From Curtobacterium sp. MCBA15_009 (GTDB lineage Bacteria > Actinomycetota > Actinomycetes > Actinomycetales > Microbacteriaceae): DNA of 64,000 nt. The translations under genes were made by a program, and so were the position numbers. Shown here in pieces: positions 56,929-64,000 of the stretch (position 1 is the stretch's first letter; the number at the start of each line of letters is the position of its first letter). Location of the stretch: assembly GCF_001864895.1 (NCBI RefSeq), contig NZ_MJGO01000002.1, positions 1 through 64,000 of the forward strand. The letters are read 5' to 3'. Under the pieces are notes generated by a model that saw only the letters and a list, made by a program, of their open reading frames with translations, was not told the DNA's origin and did not search any database.

Positions 56929-58500
56929 CTACGACAGCTCGATGCGCGCGTCGAGCTCCAGCCGCTCCAGGAACGTCTCGTCGTGGCTCACCACGACGAG
57001 GGCTCCGCGGTGGGCCCGCAGCGCGTCGACGAGCTGATCGACGCTCGTCAGGTCGAGGTCGTTCGTCGGCTCGTCGAGCACGAGCAGCTGCGGTGGCGGG
57101 TCGGCGAGCACCAGGGCCGCCAGCGCCACCCGGAACCGCTCCCCGCCCGACAGGTCGCCTGCCGGGCGGTCGACGGTGTCGCCACGCACCAGGAACCGGG
57201 CGAGCCGGTTCCGCACCTCGGCGACGGGGACGTGCGGGGCGTCCCGGCGGACGTTCTCGAGCACCGTGGCGGTGTCGTCGAGGCCGTCCTTCCGTTGCGG
57301 CAGGTACGCGATCCGGTCGACGTGGGCGACGGCCCCGGTGCCGGGCAGCGGGTGCTCCCGGGCTGCGGGGGCGCCGACGAGCTGTTCGAGCAGGGTCGAC
57401 TTGCCGACGCCGTTGTCCCCGGTGACCGCGATCCGCTCCGGTCCCTGCACGATCACGTCCCGCCCACGCACCGTGACGGTGGCGATCTGCCGTGACGCCG
57501 GCACGTCGGGGTCGGGCAGGGTCACGTGGATGGACTCGTCGTCGCGGAGCCGGAGCTGTGCCTCCCGCTTCGCCTCGAGGGCAGCGGCCTCGTCGTCGGC
57601 GTACCCGACCCGCAGCCGACCGGCGGTCTCCTGCGCCTTCTTCCGCTGCTCGTTCGCCAGGATCTTCGGCATCGAACGGCCCGCTTTCTCACCAGCCTTC
57701 GCACGACGGGCGATCTTCGTCTCGGCCTCGATGCGCTGCCGTTTCTCGGTGCGGTGCCGCTGCTCGGCGACCCGGACCTCGCGTTCGACGGCCGCCTGCT
57801 GCACGGCCAGGTGCTCTTCGAACGCGCTGAACGTCCCGCCGAACACGGTCATCGACCCGGACCGCAGCTCCACGGTCTCGTCGACGTGGTCGAGGAGCTC
57901 CCGGTCGTGGCTGACCACCACGAGGGTCCCGCGCCAGTCGTCGACCAGGTCGAGCAGGAGCCCGCGTGCCCGCCGGTCGAGATTGTTCGTCGGCTCGTCG
58001 AGGAACGCGATCGGACGGCCGCGCAACCGCACCCCGGCGACGGCCACGAGCACGGCCTGCCCGCCGGACAGCGTGGACACCGGGCGCTCCAGGTCGGCGC
58101 CGTCGAGCCCGACGCTCGCGATCGCCGCCGCAGCTCGCTCCTCGAGGTCCCAGTCGTCGCCGACCGCCTCGAAGTGCTCGGGCGACGCGTCACCGGACAG
58201 CACGGCGCGGAGCGCGGTGAGCGTCGACCGGATGCCGAGCAGGTCGGCGACGGTCTCGTCCTCGCCGACCGCGAGGCGTTGGGGCAGGTGATCGACGGGA
58301 CCCGACGTCGAGATGGTGCCCGACGTGGGGTGGAGCCGGCCGGTGGCGAGCCGGACCAGCGTGGACTTGCCGGCCCCGTTCCTCCCGACCAGGCCGGTCC
58401 GGCCACGCCCGAAGGCGGCGGTGAGGTGGTCGAGCGCGACGGTGCCGTCGGGCCAGGCGAACGTGACGTCGTGCAGGACGACGGATGGACTGCTGGGCAT
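56929..58500 (-). CDS. ABC-F family ATPase
   Basis: A 523-residue duplicated ABC protein without membrane segments. First domain: [38 protein letters not shown]. The charged linker (about residues 240-300, VEREVRVAEQRHRTEKRQR) is the ribosome P-site-reaching arm. Second domain: TGDNGVGKSTLLEQL, LSGGERFRVALA, LVLDEPTNDLD. Both catalytic Glu are present. ABC-F proteins rescue ribosomes or protect them from antibiotics. ATG 58500 has GGGAGG seven bases upstream. The 217-base leader has a uORF and mutually exclusive hairpins, which favours a drug-resistance role, but no drug class can be named. Confidence 0.9.
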   Translation of the reverse strand: MPSSPSVVLHDVTFAWPDGTVALDHLTAAFGRGRTGLVGRNGAGKSTLVRLATGRLHPTSGTISTSGPVDHLPQRLAVGEDETVADLLGIRSTLTALRAVLSGDASPEHFEAVGDDWDLEERAAAAIASVGLDGADLERPVSTLSGGQAVLVAVAGVRLRGRPIAFLDEPTNNLDRRARGLLLDLVDDWRGTLVVVSHDRELLDHVDETVELRSGSMTVFGGTFSAFEEHLAVQQAAVEREVRVAEQRHRTEKRQRIEAETKIARRAKAGEKAGRSMPKILANEQRKKAQETAGRLRVGYADDEAAALEAKREAQLRLRDDESIHVTLPDPDVPASRQIATVTVRGRDVIVQGPERIAVTGDNGVGKSTLLEQLVGAPAAREHPLPGTGAVAHVDRIAYLPQRKDGLDDTATVLENVRRDAPHVPVAEVRNRLARFLVRGDTVDRPAGDLSGGERFRVALAALVLADPPPQLLVLDEPTNDLDLTSVDQLVDALRAHRGALVVVSHDETFLERLELDARIELS

Positions 58501-58717
58501 GGGGATGCCTCCCGGTGTCGATGCTGGGCGCACGACACCGAACCCACCGCGGTGCGGTGGAGCGCCCGACGGGGCGCGCGATCACGGTGTCAGCGCGTGG
58601 GCTGAGCAGAACCGGTGATCGACAGCAATCCGTCTTCTTCCGTCGGGGACCCCCGTGACCGCCATCCGCGCCGCCGGTCGGTCTCCCGCCCCGGCGGCCT
58701 CGCGATGACGACGAGGT
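58501..58717 (-). promoter_or_regulatory. ABC-F leader with uORF and alternative hairpins
   Basis: Three complementary segments on the minus strand: 1 GACACCG (58591-58585), 2 CGGTGTCG (58540-58533), 3 CGACACCG (58520-58513). Segment 2 can pair with 1 or with 3; segment 3 touches the GGGAGG ribosome site (58513-58508). Segment 1 is the last two sense codons of a 27-codon uORF (58665-58582). Pairing 2:3 would hinder the site and pairing 1:2 would free it, a typical attenuation logic. Confidence 0.5.
58582..58665 (-). CDS. Candidate 27-residue leader peptide of the ABC-F gene
   Basis: A short frame MAVTGVPDGRRRIAVDHRF continuing to HALTP and TGA. It has an arginine triplet in the middle and stops over the first pairing segment of the leader. 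No strong ribosome binding site is seen before ATG 58665; an in-frame GTG at 58722 is too close to the -10 to be transcribed. Its reality rests on position within the attenuator-like leader. Confidence 0.35.
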   Translation of the reverse strand: MAVTGVPDGRRRIAVDHRFCSAHALTP

Positions 58718-58724
58718 GCCACCC

Positions 58725-58753
58725 ACGGTAATCCCGGCCACGGGGACGCGCAA
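58725..58753 (-). promoter_or_regulatory. Promoter of the ABC-F gene
   Basis: On the minus strand TTGCGC (58753-58748), a 17-bp spacer and TACCGT (58730-58725). The expected start is near 58717-58719, giving the leader described. Confidence 0.6.
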
Positions 58754-58760
58754 GGGATGA

Positions 58761-58766
58761 CAGGCT
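58761..58766 (+). promoter_or_regulatory. -10 box of leaderless DUF3151 gene
   Basis: CAGGCT, a weaker form of the TAGGCT box used elsewhere here, ends six bases before ATG 58773. Confidence 0.35.
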
Positions 58767-58772
58767 GGGGGC

Positions 58773-59198
58773 ATGCCGGAGAACCTGTTGCCGAACCCCT
58801 CGACGAACCCCGAGACCCTGCTGCCCACCGAACCCGAGGTGACCGCGGCGCTCGCCGCCGACGCACCCGTCGCCAGCGTGGTGGTGTCGCACCCCTCGTC
58901 GAGCCTGGCGTGGGCACTGCTCGCCGACGAGGCCTGGGCGCGCGGCGCGACCCTGGAGTCCTACGCGTACGCCCGTGTCGGGTACCACCGTGGGCTCGAC
59001 GCCCTGCGCAAGGCCGGGTGGCGCGGTGTCGGTCCGGTGCCGTGGTCGCACGAACCGAACCGCGGCGTCCTCCGGGCGCTGTTCGCCCTGCGGCGTGCGG
59101 CCGAGGCGATCGAGGAGCCGGGCGAGGCCGAGCGCCTGACCGACTTCCTCAACACGAGCGACCCCGAGGCGCTGCGCGCCCTCGACGCCGAGGCGTAG
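58773..59198 (+). CDS. DUF3151 protein
   Basis: A 141-residue cytosolic protein. It has HPSSSLAWALLADEAWARGATLESYAYARVGYHRGLD (in parts, about residues 40-76) and WRGVGPVPWSHEPNRGVLRAL, the hallmark of actinobacterial DUF3151, an all-helical TPR-like family of unknown function that is widely conserved. It diverges from the ABC-F gene and is convergent with the beta-galactosidase gene across a 27-bp stem hairpin. Confidence 0.88.
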   Translation: MPENLLPNPSTNPETLLPTEPEVTAALAADAPVASVVVSHPSSSLAWALLADEAWARGATLESYAYARVGYHRGLDALRKAGWRGVGPVPWSHEPNRGVLRALFALRRAAEAIEEPGEAERLTDFLNTSDPEALRALDAEA

Positions 59199-59228
59199 CC
59201 GGCCGCGCGGGCGCCGCGAGTGCGCTCC

Positions 59229-59288
59229 GCACAACCGAAGTGCTCCCGAACCACGGCGATACGTGGTTTGGGAGCACTTTGGTTGTGC
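59229..59288. terminator. Bidirectional terminator with 27-bp stem
   Basis: Arms 59229-59255 and 59262-59288 pair at 25 of 27 positions (two G-T) around a six-base loop, between convergent genes. Confidence 0.88.
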
Positions 59289-59324
59289 GCGGCCTCGGCA
59301 CAGCAGCTCGCCGCGACCCCGCCG

Positions 59325-62315
59325 CTACGCCAGCAGGACGCTCCAGCTGAACGCCTGCGGCCAGAGCTGGTGCTCGGGCAGCACGTCGAGGCCGCACGCC
59401 CGGCTGCCGAGCCCGTGCTGCGCGGCGTCGAGGTACAGGTACAGGTGGTCGGACGTCGGCAGCTCGTACGGGTGCTCCGCACGGTCGACCTGCTGCGCGG
59501 TCCACGGCGACAGGGTGAAGCCGGCACGGTGCGAGCCCACCGTCGACACCGTGAACGGCCCGACCGAGAGCGACCGCAACGCCGGCCGGTGGCCGGTCTC
59601 CTGCGGCCGCGAGTACTCCACGCCGAGCGACCGCACCGGCGCGGTGAAGCGGCCGACGCGCGCCGCGTGCGACGAGTCGGCGTACGACTCGAGCGGTCCG
59701 GTGCCGAACCAGGTCGCGTCCTCGTCCGCCAGCGAGGCGGGCAGGTCGAAGCGCACGCCGATCCGCGGCCAGGTGACGTCCCAGGCACCGAACGGCACGG
59801 CGTCGGTCTGCAGCACGAGGCCGTCGGACGTCAGGGTCCAGCGGTGGGTGACGTCGAGTCCCCAGCCGCTGTTCGCCGCCGCCACGCGCACGTGCTGCTC
59901 GAGACCGGAACCGGTCCGTGCGACCGACACGAGCCGGTGGGTGAGCCGGTCCAGCCCGCGGGCGCGCCAGCGGACCGCCGACGCCGGCGCGTCCGGGTCG
60001 CCGACGCCGTGGGTGAGCACCGGGTCGGCGGTCTCGTAGCCGCCCTGCGACGCCAGGCTGTCGTTGTCGGTCGGTGCGCGCCAGAGCTCGAGCCGGGGAC
60101 CGGCGACCTCGTGGCCCTTCCAGGACACCAGGTCGCCACGGGCGCTGAAGGTCCCCTCGCCGAGGCGGTCGCCGTCCCAGGTCTGCCGGGAGGCCCGTGG
60201 TGCGTCCGCCACACGGCTCGCGACGAGCCGCTGGGTGCGTGCGACGACGTGGCCGGTGTCCGCCCACGCGGTCGGCCCCGCCAGTTCGACCGTGACGTCG
60301 AACCACAGCTCGTCACCGGGAGCGAGGTCCCCGGCCGCCGCTGCGCGGACCTCGTCGGGCACCGGCACGGTGGCCGACTCCCGCGCCGCGACGACGCCGG
60401 GAGCGAGTCGCCCGGAGGCCTCGACGACACCGTTCCGCGACAGCGTCCAGCAGAACCGCAGCCCTGCGGTGGAGGCCGAGTGGTACCGGTTCTCGATCAG
60501 CAGCGTCGTGTCGGACGACGACAGGCGGACCGGCGCGACGACGGCCGCGAACTCCGCCAGACCAGGGGTCGGGGTGTCGTCGGGCAGCACCAGGCCGTCC
60601 ATCACGAAGTTGCCGTCGTGCACGACCTCGCCGAAGTCCCCGCCGTAGGCGTGGTAGTCCTGCCCGTCGGCAGTGCGAGCGAGCAGCCCGTGGTCCCGCC
60701 ACTCCCAGACGAACCCGCCGTGCAGGCGCGGGTAGGTGTCGACCAGCGCCTCGTACTCGGCGATCTGGCCGGGGCCGTTGCCCATGGCGTGCACGTACTC
60801 GCAGTGGATGAACGGCTTCGAGCGCTGCCGTGCCGCCTCGGCCGGGCCGCACCCGAGCAGCGGTGTCGCCGGGCCGCCGCCGATCGACTCGGTCTCCTGC
60901 AGCGTCGGGTACATCCGCGAGTAGACGTCGGTGTACTCGCCCGTGTAGTCGCCCTCGTAGTGGACGGGGCGCTCGTCGTCGCGGTCGTGCACCCACTGCG
61001 CCATCGCGGCGAGGTTGCGGCCGGTGCCGGACTCGTTGCCGAGCGACCACATGACGATCGACGCGTGGTTCTTGTCGCGTTCGACGGTGCGGGCGATGCG
61101 GTCGAGGTAGGCCTCGCGCCACGCCGGGTCGTCCGAGGGGTTGCCGACCCAGTCCGTGAACAGGAACCCGTGCGTCTCGAGGTCGCACTCCAGCACCACC
61201 CAGAAGCCGAGCTCGTCGGCGAGGTCGAGGACGCGGGGGTGCGGCGGGTAGTGCGAGGTGCGGATCGCGTTGACGTTGTTGCGCTTCATCAGGGCCATGT
61301 CGGCCCGGGCGTGCTCCTCGTCGAACACCCGACCGCGCTCCGGGTGCGTCTCGTGCCGGTTCACGCCGTGGAACACCACGCGCTCGCCGTTCACCAGGAA
61401 CCGGTCGCCGACGATCGACACCGTGCGGAAGCCGAGCCGGAGCGAGACGGTCTCGCCCTCGGACGACAGGCTGGCGTCGTACAGCCGCGGCAGCTCGGCG
61501 CTCCACGGCTCGACGCCCTCGACCTCGATCGGTGCGACGTCGTCGGCCGTCGCCCAGGTCACGTCGACGCCCAGGTCGGGCACGGCGAACCGCACCGGGA
61601 ACGCCGCGTCGAGCGTCGGGAACGTGATCGTGCCGGTCCCGGTCGAGGGGCGGCCGGACGCCGCCGTCCCCGCGGTCGCCGCAGTCCCGAGCGCAGCGGT
61701 CCAGCCGGCGCGGACGAACACGTCGTCGATCGGTGCGGCCGGTCGGGCGAGCAGCGTGACGTCACGGAAGATGCCCGGCAGCCACCACTGGTCCTGGTCC
61801 TCCAGGTACGAGGCCGCCGACCACTGGTGCACCCGGACGCGGACCTCGTTCGTGCCGGGCCGCAGCACGGACGTGACGTCGAACTCCGTCGCGAGCCGCG
61901 AACCCGTGCTCCACCCCACGAGCGCGTCGTTCACCCACACCCGGAAGTGCGACTCGACACCGTCGAAGCGGAGCAGCACACGAGCTGCGCCGTCGAAGGT
62001 GCCCGGCAACGAGAACGTGCGGCGGTGGTCGCCCGTCGGGTTCTCCTCGGGCGGGTGCGGCGGGTCGATCGGGAACGGGTACTGCAGGTTCGTGTAGCTC
62101 GGGGCGCCGTGGCCGTGCAGCACCCAGTGCGCCGGCACGGGGATCGTGCCCCAGGTGTCGTCGGGGCCCGGCAGCGGGACGTCGGCGACCGGCGACCAGC
62201 GGAAGTCCCACTCCCCGTTCAGCGACAGCGCGGGGGCGTCGGTGTGCAGCCAGGCGCGTGGCGCGAGCCGGGTGTCCGATCCGGGTGCGGTGGATGCGAG
62301 TGCGGCGTTGGTCAA
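59325..62315 (-). CDS. GH2 beta-galactosidase, LacZ type
   Basis: A 996-residue, five-domain LacZ-like enzyme. The sugar-binding domain (WDFRWSP, then WVLHGHGAPSYTNLQYPFP) comes first. The TIM barrel contains GVNRHETHPERGRVF, the acid/base Glu in SLGNESGTGRNLAAM and the nucleophile Glu in PFIHCEYVHAMGNGPG. A C-terminal beta-sandwich is complete, ending FSWSVLLA. It hydrolyses beta-galactosides in the cytosol. TTG 62315 overlaps the permease stop (TTGA), and GGAAGGA lies eleven bases upstream. It is the last gene of a leftward sugar-uptake operon, so galactosides are the likely imported substrate. Confidence 0.93.
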   Translation of the reverse strand: MTNAALASTAPGSDTRLAPRAWLHTDAPALSLNGEWDFRWSPVADVPLPGPDDTWGTIPVPAHWVLHGHGAPSYTNLQYPFPIDPPHPPEENPTGDHRRTFSLPGTFDGAARVLLRFDGVESHFRVWVNDALVGWSTGSRLATEFDVTSVLRPGTNEVRVRVHQWSAASYLEDQDQWWLPGIFRDVTLLARPAAPIDDVFVRAGWTAALGTAATAGTAASGRPSTGTGTITFPTLDAAFPVRFAVPDLGVDVTWATADDVAPIEVEGVEPWSAELPRLYDASLSSEGETVSLRLGFRTVSIVGDRFLVNGERVVFHGVNRHETHPERGRVFDEEHARADMALMKRNNVNAIRTSHYPPHPRVLDLADELGFWVVLECDLETHGFLFTDWVGNPSDDPAWREAYLDRIARTVERDKNHASIVMWSLGNESGTGRNLAAMAQWVHDRDDERPVHYEGDYTGEYTDVYSRMYPTLQETESIGGGPATPLLGCGPAEAARQRSKPFIHCEYVHAMGNGPGQIAEYEALVDTYPRLHGGFVWEWRDHGLLARTADGQDYHAYGGDFGEVVHDGNFVMDGLVLPDDTPTPGLAEFAAVVAPVRLSSSDTTLLIENRYHSASTAGLRFCWTLSRNGVVEASGRLAPGVVAARESATVPVPDEVRAAAAGDLAPGDELWFDVTVELAGPTAWADTGHVVARTQRLVASRVADAPRASRQTWDGDRLGEGTFSARGDLVSWKGHEVAGPRLELWRAPTDNDSLASQGGYETADPVLTHGVGDPDAPASAVRWRARGLDRLTHRLVSVARTGSGLEQHVRVAAANSGWGLDVTHRWTLTSDGLVLQTDAVPFGAWDVTWPRIGVRFDLPASLADEDATWFGTGPLESYADSSHAARVGRFTAPVRSLGVEYSRPQETGHRPALRSLSVGPFTVSTVGSHRAGFTLSPWTAQQVDRAEHPYELPTSDHLYLYLDAAQHGLGSRACGLDVLPEHQLWPQAFSWSVLLA

Positions 62316-63247
62316 CCCTTGACCGATCCTTCCGTGAGGCCCCCGCGCCAGAAGCGCTGCAGGACGATGATGGCGACCACGAGCGGGATGACCGAGACGA
62401 GCACGCCGCCGGTGGTGAGCTGGTAGAACTCTGGCAGACGATCGACCTGGGCCCGCCAGTTGTTGAGCCCCAGCGTGATCGGGTACAGCTTCTGGTCCGC
62501 CAGCATGATGAGCGGCAGGAAGAAGTTGTTCCAGATGCCGACGACCTGGAACAGGAACACCGTGACGAGCGCCGGCGTCATCTGCCGGAGCACCACGGTG
62601 TGGAAGATCCGGAGCTCGCCGGCGCCGTCGATCCGGGCCTGCTCGAGCAGCGCGGTGTCCACCGAGGCCTGGGCGTACACGCGGCACAGGAACAGCCCGA
62701 ACGGCGAGACGAGGCTCGGGATGAGCACGCTCCAGTACGTGTCGGTCAGCCCGAGCGTCGAGAACAGCAGGAACAGCGGCAGCGCGGTCGCGGTCCCCGG
62801 CACGAGCACCCCGCCGAGGATCGTGCCGAACACGAGCTGCCGACCGCGGAACTCGTACTTCGCCAGGGCGTAGCCGCCGGCTGCGGCGAAGTAGGTCGCC
62901 AGCACGGCGCCGACGCCGGAGTACAGGATGCTGTTCGCGATCCAGCGGACGAAGATGCCGCCGTCGTACGAGAACACCTGCTGCAGGTTGCTCCAGAGCG
63001 CGAACTCGCCGCCGAACCAGAACCCGTTCGTCGAGAAGAGCGCACCGGTCGTCTTCGTCGCGGCGATGACGACCCAGTACAGGGGCACCAGGAAGTACAG
63101 CGCGACGACGACGAGGATGCCCGTCACGACGATCTGCGATCCGGGGGAGCGGTCGAGCTTGCGGCGCTGGTGCGCCGAGATGGCCGTGGTGTCGACGGGC
63201 ACCGCCGTCCTGGCGGTGGCCGGCGCTTCGATGGCTTCGCTGGTCAT
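62312..63247 (-). CDS. Carbohydrate ABC transporter permease, MalG type
   Basis: A 311-residue permease with six helices. The EAA loop is LLEQARIDGAGELRIFHTVV (about residues 195-214), and the helix-2 region reads YSGVGAVLATYFAAAGGYALA. It forms a heterodimer with the MalF-type permease just upstream; ATG 63247 overlaps that stop as ATGA. With the beta-galactosidase gene directly after, the transporter probably takes up a beta-galactoside or similar oligosaccharide. No ATPase gene is in the window; such systems often share a common MsmK-like ATPase. Confidence 0.93.
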   Translation of the reverse strand: MTSEAIEAPATARTAVPVDTTAISAHQRRKLDRSPGSQIVVTGILVVVALYFLVPLYWVVIAATKTTGALFSTNGFWFGGEFALWSNLQQVFSYDGGIFVRWIANSILYSGVGAVLATYFAAAGGYALAKYEFRGRQLVFGTILGGVLVPGTATALPLFLLFSTLGLTDTYWSVLIPSLVSPFGLFLCRVYAQASVDTALLEQARIDGAGELRIFHTVVLRQMTPALVTVFLFQVVGIWNNFFLPLIMLADQKLYPITLGLNNWRAQVDRLPEFYQLTTGGVLVSVIPLVVAIIVLQRFWRGGLTEGSVKG

Positions 63248-64000
63248 GCGTCCGCCCCCTTCGTGACGTTCGTTCCGTTCTGGAGGCCCGGTTCGGCCTG
63301 GGTGGTGACCCTGCGGTCGTCCGCAGCGCGCGTCTGGAGCGCGCGCCGGGCCTCCTGGCCGTCCCGCTTCGCACGCTTGCGGCGGTCGCGCTCGTCCTTC
63401 GGCGCGCGGTTCGTCAGCGCGAGGAACGTGAACGACAGCACGAACGCGGCCAGCGCGATGATGACCGCCTGCGCACTCGCGACGCCGTACTCGTTGAACG
63501 CGAACGCGTTCGTGTAGGCGGCGTAGTTCGGCGTGTACTCGGTGTCGATGGCGGGTGCGACGGTCGACAGGATCTGCGGCTCCGCGAAGAGCTGCAGCGT
63601 CCCGATGATCGAGAACACCGTGGTGAGCACCAGGGCCGGCGCGATGAGCGGGATCTGGATCCGGAACGCGACCTGGAACGGGCCGGCGCCGTCCATCTTC
63701 GCGGCCTCGTAGACCTCGCCGGGGATGGACTTCAGCTGCGCCACGATGATGAGCATGTTGTAGCCGGTGTACGTCCACGTGACGATGTTCGCGATCGACC
63801 AGAGCACGCTGTCCGCACCGAGGAAGTCCGGCTGCAGGCCCACGGACTGCAGCAGGGACACGATCGGCGACAGGCCGGGCACGTACAGGAACGACCACAG
63901 GATCGTCGCGATGACCCCGGGGACGCCGTACGGCATGAAGTAGATCGCACGGAAGAACGCAGGCCACCGGGCGCTCGCCGACTCGAGCAGCAGCGCGAGG
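63244..64000 (-). CDS. Carbohydrate ABC transporter permease, MalF type (5' end beyond window)
   Basis: The frame is open to the window edge, so the N-terminus is missing. Present are FRAIYFMPYGVPGVIATILW, the EAA loop YEAAKMDGAGPFQVAFRIQI and four or five helices. After the last helix comes a 55-residue charged tail (APKDERDRRKRAKRDGQEAR onward) that is not usual for the family. It is encoded across a GGAGGCCCGG...CCGGGCCTCC inverted pair (63282-63291, 63346-63355), the window's hairpin element. It works with the MalG-type permease. A binding-protein gene is expected just outside the window. Confidence 0.92.
   Translation of the reverse strand, partial: LALLLESASARWPAFFRAIYFMPYGVPGVIATILWSFLYVPGLSPIVSLLQSVGLQPDFLGADSVLWSIANIVTWTYTGYNMLIIVAQLKSIPGEVYEAAKMDGAGPFQVAFRIQIPLIAPALVLTTVFSIIGTLQLFAEPQILSTVAPAIDTEYTPNYAAYTNAFAFNEYGVASAQAVIIALAAFVLSFTFLALTNRAPKDERDRRKRAKRDGQEARRALQTRAADDRRVTTQAEPGLQNGTNVTKGADA

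Noticed and set aside
59325-63374. A single 1349-residue protein fusing permease sequence to beta-galactosidase
   Set aside because: The upstream part is the permease region in the wrong frame; the galactosidase domain begins at the TTG overlapping the permease stop.

Overview
The window is high-GC actinobacterial DNA whose gene content points to a Microbacteriaceae plant/soil bacterium, most likely Curtobacterium or a close relative. That genus assignment is inference. The pointers are a complete C50 carotenoid operon of the decaprenoxanthin type, a DasR/NagR-type GntR regulator beside split glucose-family PTS genes, Cys-free L28/L33/S14 ribosomal proteins, many leaderless starts (TAnnnT six or seven bases before ATG/GTG), and a multiple-monosaccharide ABC transporter. 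No phage, transposase, plasmid or integrase gene was seen.

Layout. 0.1-3.7 kb: GNAT acetyltransferase, GntR regulator, PTS EIIB-EIIA and divergent EIIC, with two dre-like operator sites. 4.0-7.8 kb: zinc uptake operon (binding protein, ATPase, permease) ending in a Fur/Zur-family regulator, behind a Zur-box promoter, then an alpha/beta hydrolase. 8.4-9.7 kb: rpmB-rpmG-rpsN and an HU-like protein. 9.8-15.2 kb: CopD-CtaG membrane fusion, Pif1-like helicase, DUF4383 protein, PAP2 phosphatase. 15.3-22 kb: luciferase-like oxidoreductase, a 187-bp tandem repeat, an SMR efflux pair with divergent TetR gene, a PF03773 permease with its DUF1980 partner, and a secreted protein. 22-27.9 kb: alcohol dehydrogenase, glycerate kinase, flavin amine oxidase, class A beta-lactamase-like lipoprotein, TetR/SDR pair. 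27.9-31.6 kb: five-gene leftward operon with two zinc alcohol dehydrogenases and a 53-residue first gene. 31.8-38.6 kb: cytidine-deaminase-like protein, tRNA-Gly, two proteins of unknown function, a second CopD-CtaG fusion, dcd, a five-unit repeat array, and an MNT/HepT-type gene pair. 38.8-45.7 kb: sugar ABC operon, its LacI regulator, CorA. 46-51.8 kb: idi and divergent crtE-crtB-crtI-crtYe-crtYf-crtEb. 52-59.2 kb: oxidoreductase, metallo-hydrolase, YihY, VTT protein, SDR, ABC-F, DUF3151. 59.3-64 kb: GH2 beta-galactosidase with two sugar permeases, the last cut by the window edge.

The most interesting unexplained structures are: (1) the five-copy ~40-bp array (37.31-37.64 kb) next to an HTH-nucleotidyltransferase/HepT-like pair whose HEPN catalytic Arg and His are both replaced; (2) an apparent uORF/alternative-hairpin leader in front of the ABC-F gene; (3) a REP-like intergenic family built on CCnACGCGCGGAAC, including three units at an exact 187-bp period; (4) a GGGAGGC...GCCTCCC hairpin element used as terminator but also found in coding ends and over the crtI start; (5) overlapping divergent leaderless promoters for idi and crtE in 21 bp. 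All assignments come from reading sequence and translated motifs; no database search was made.
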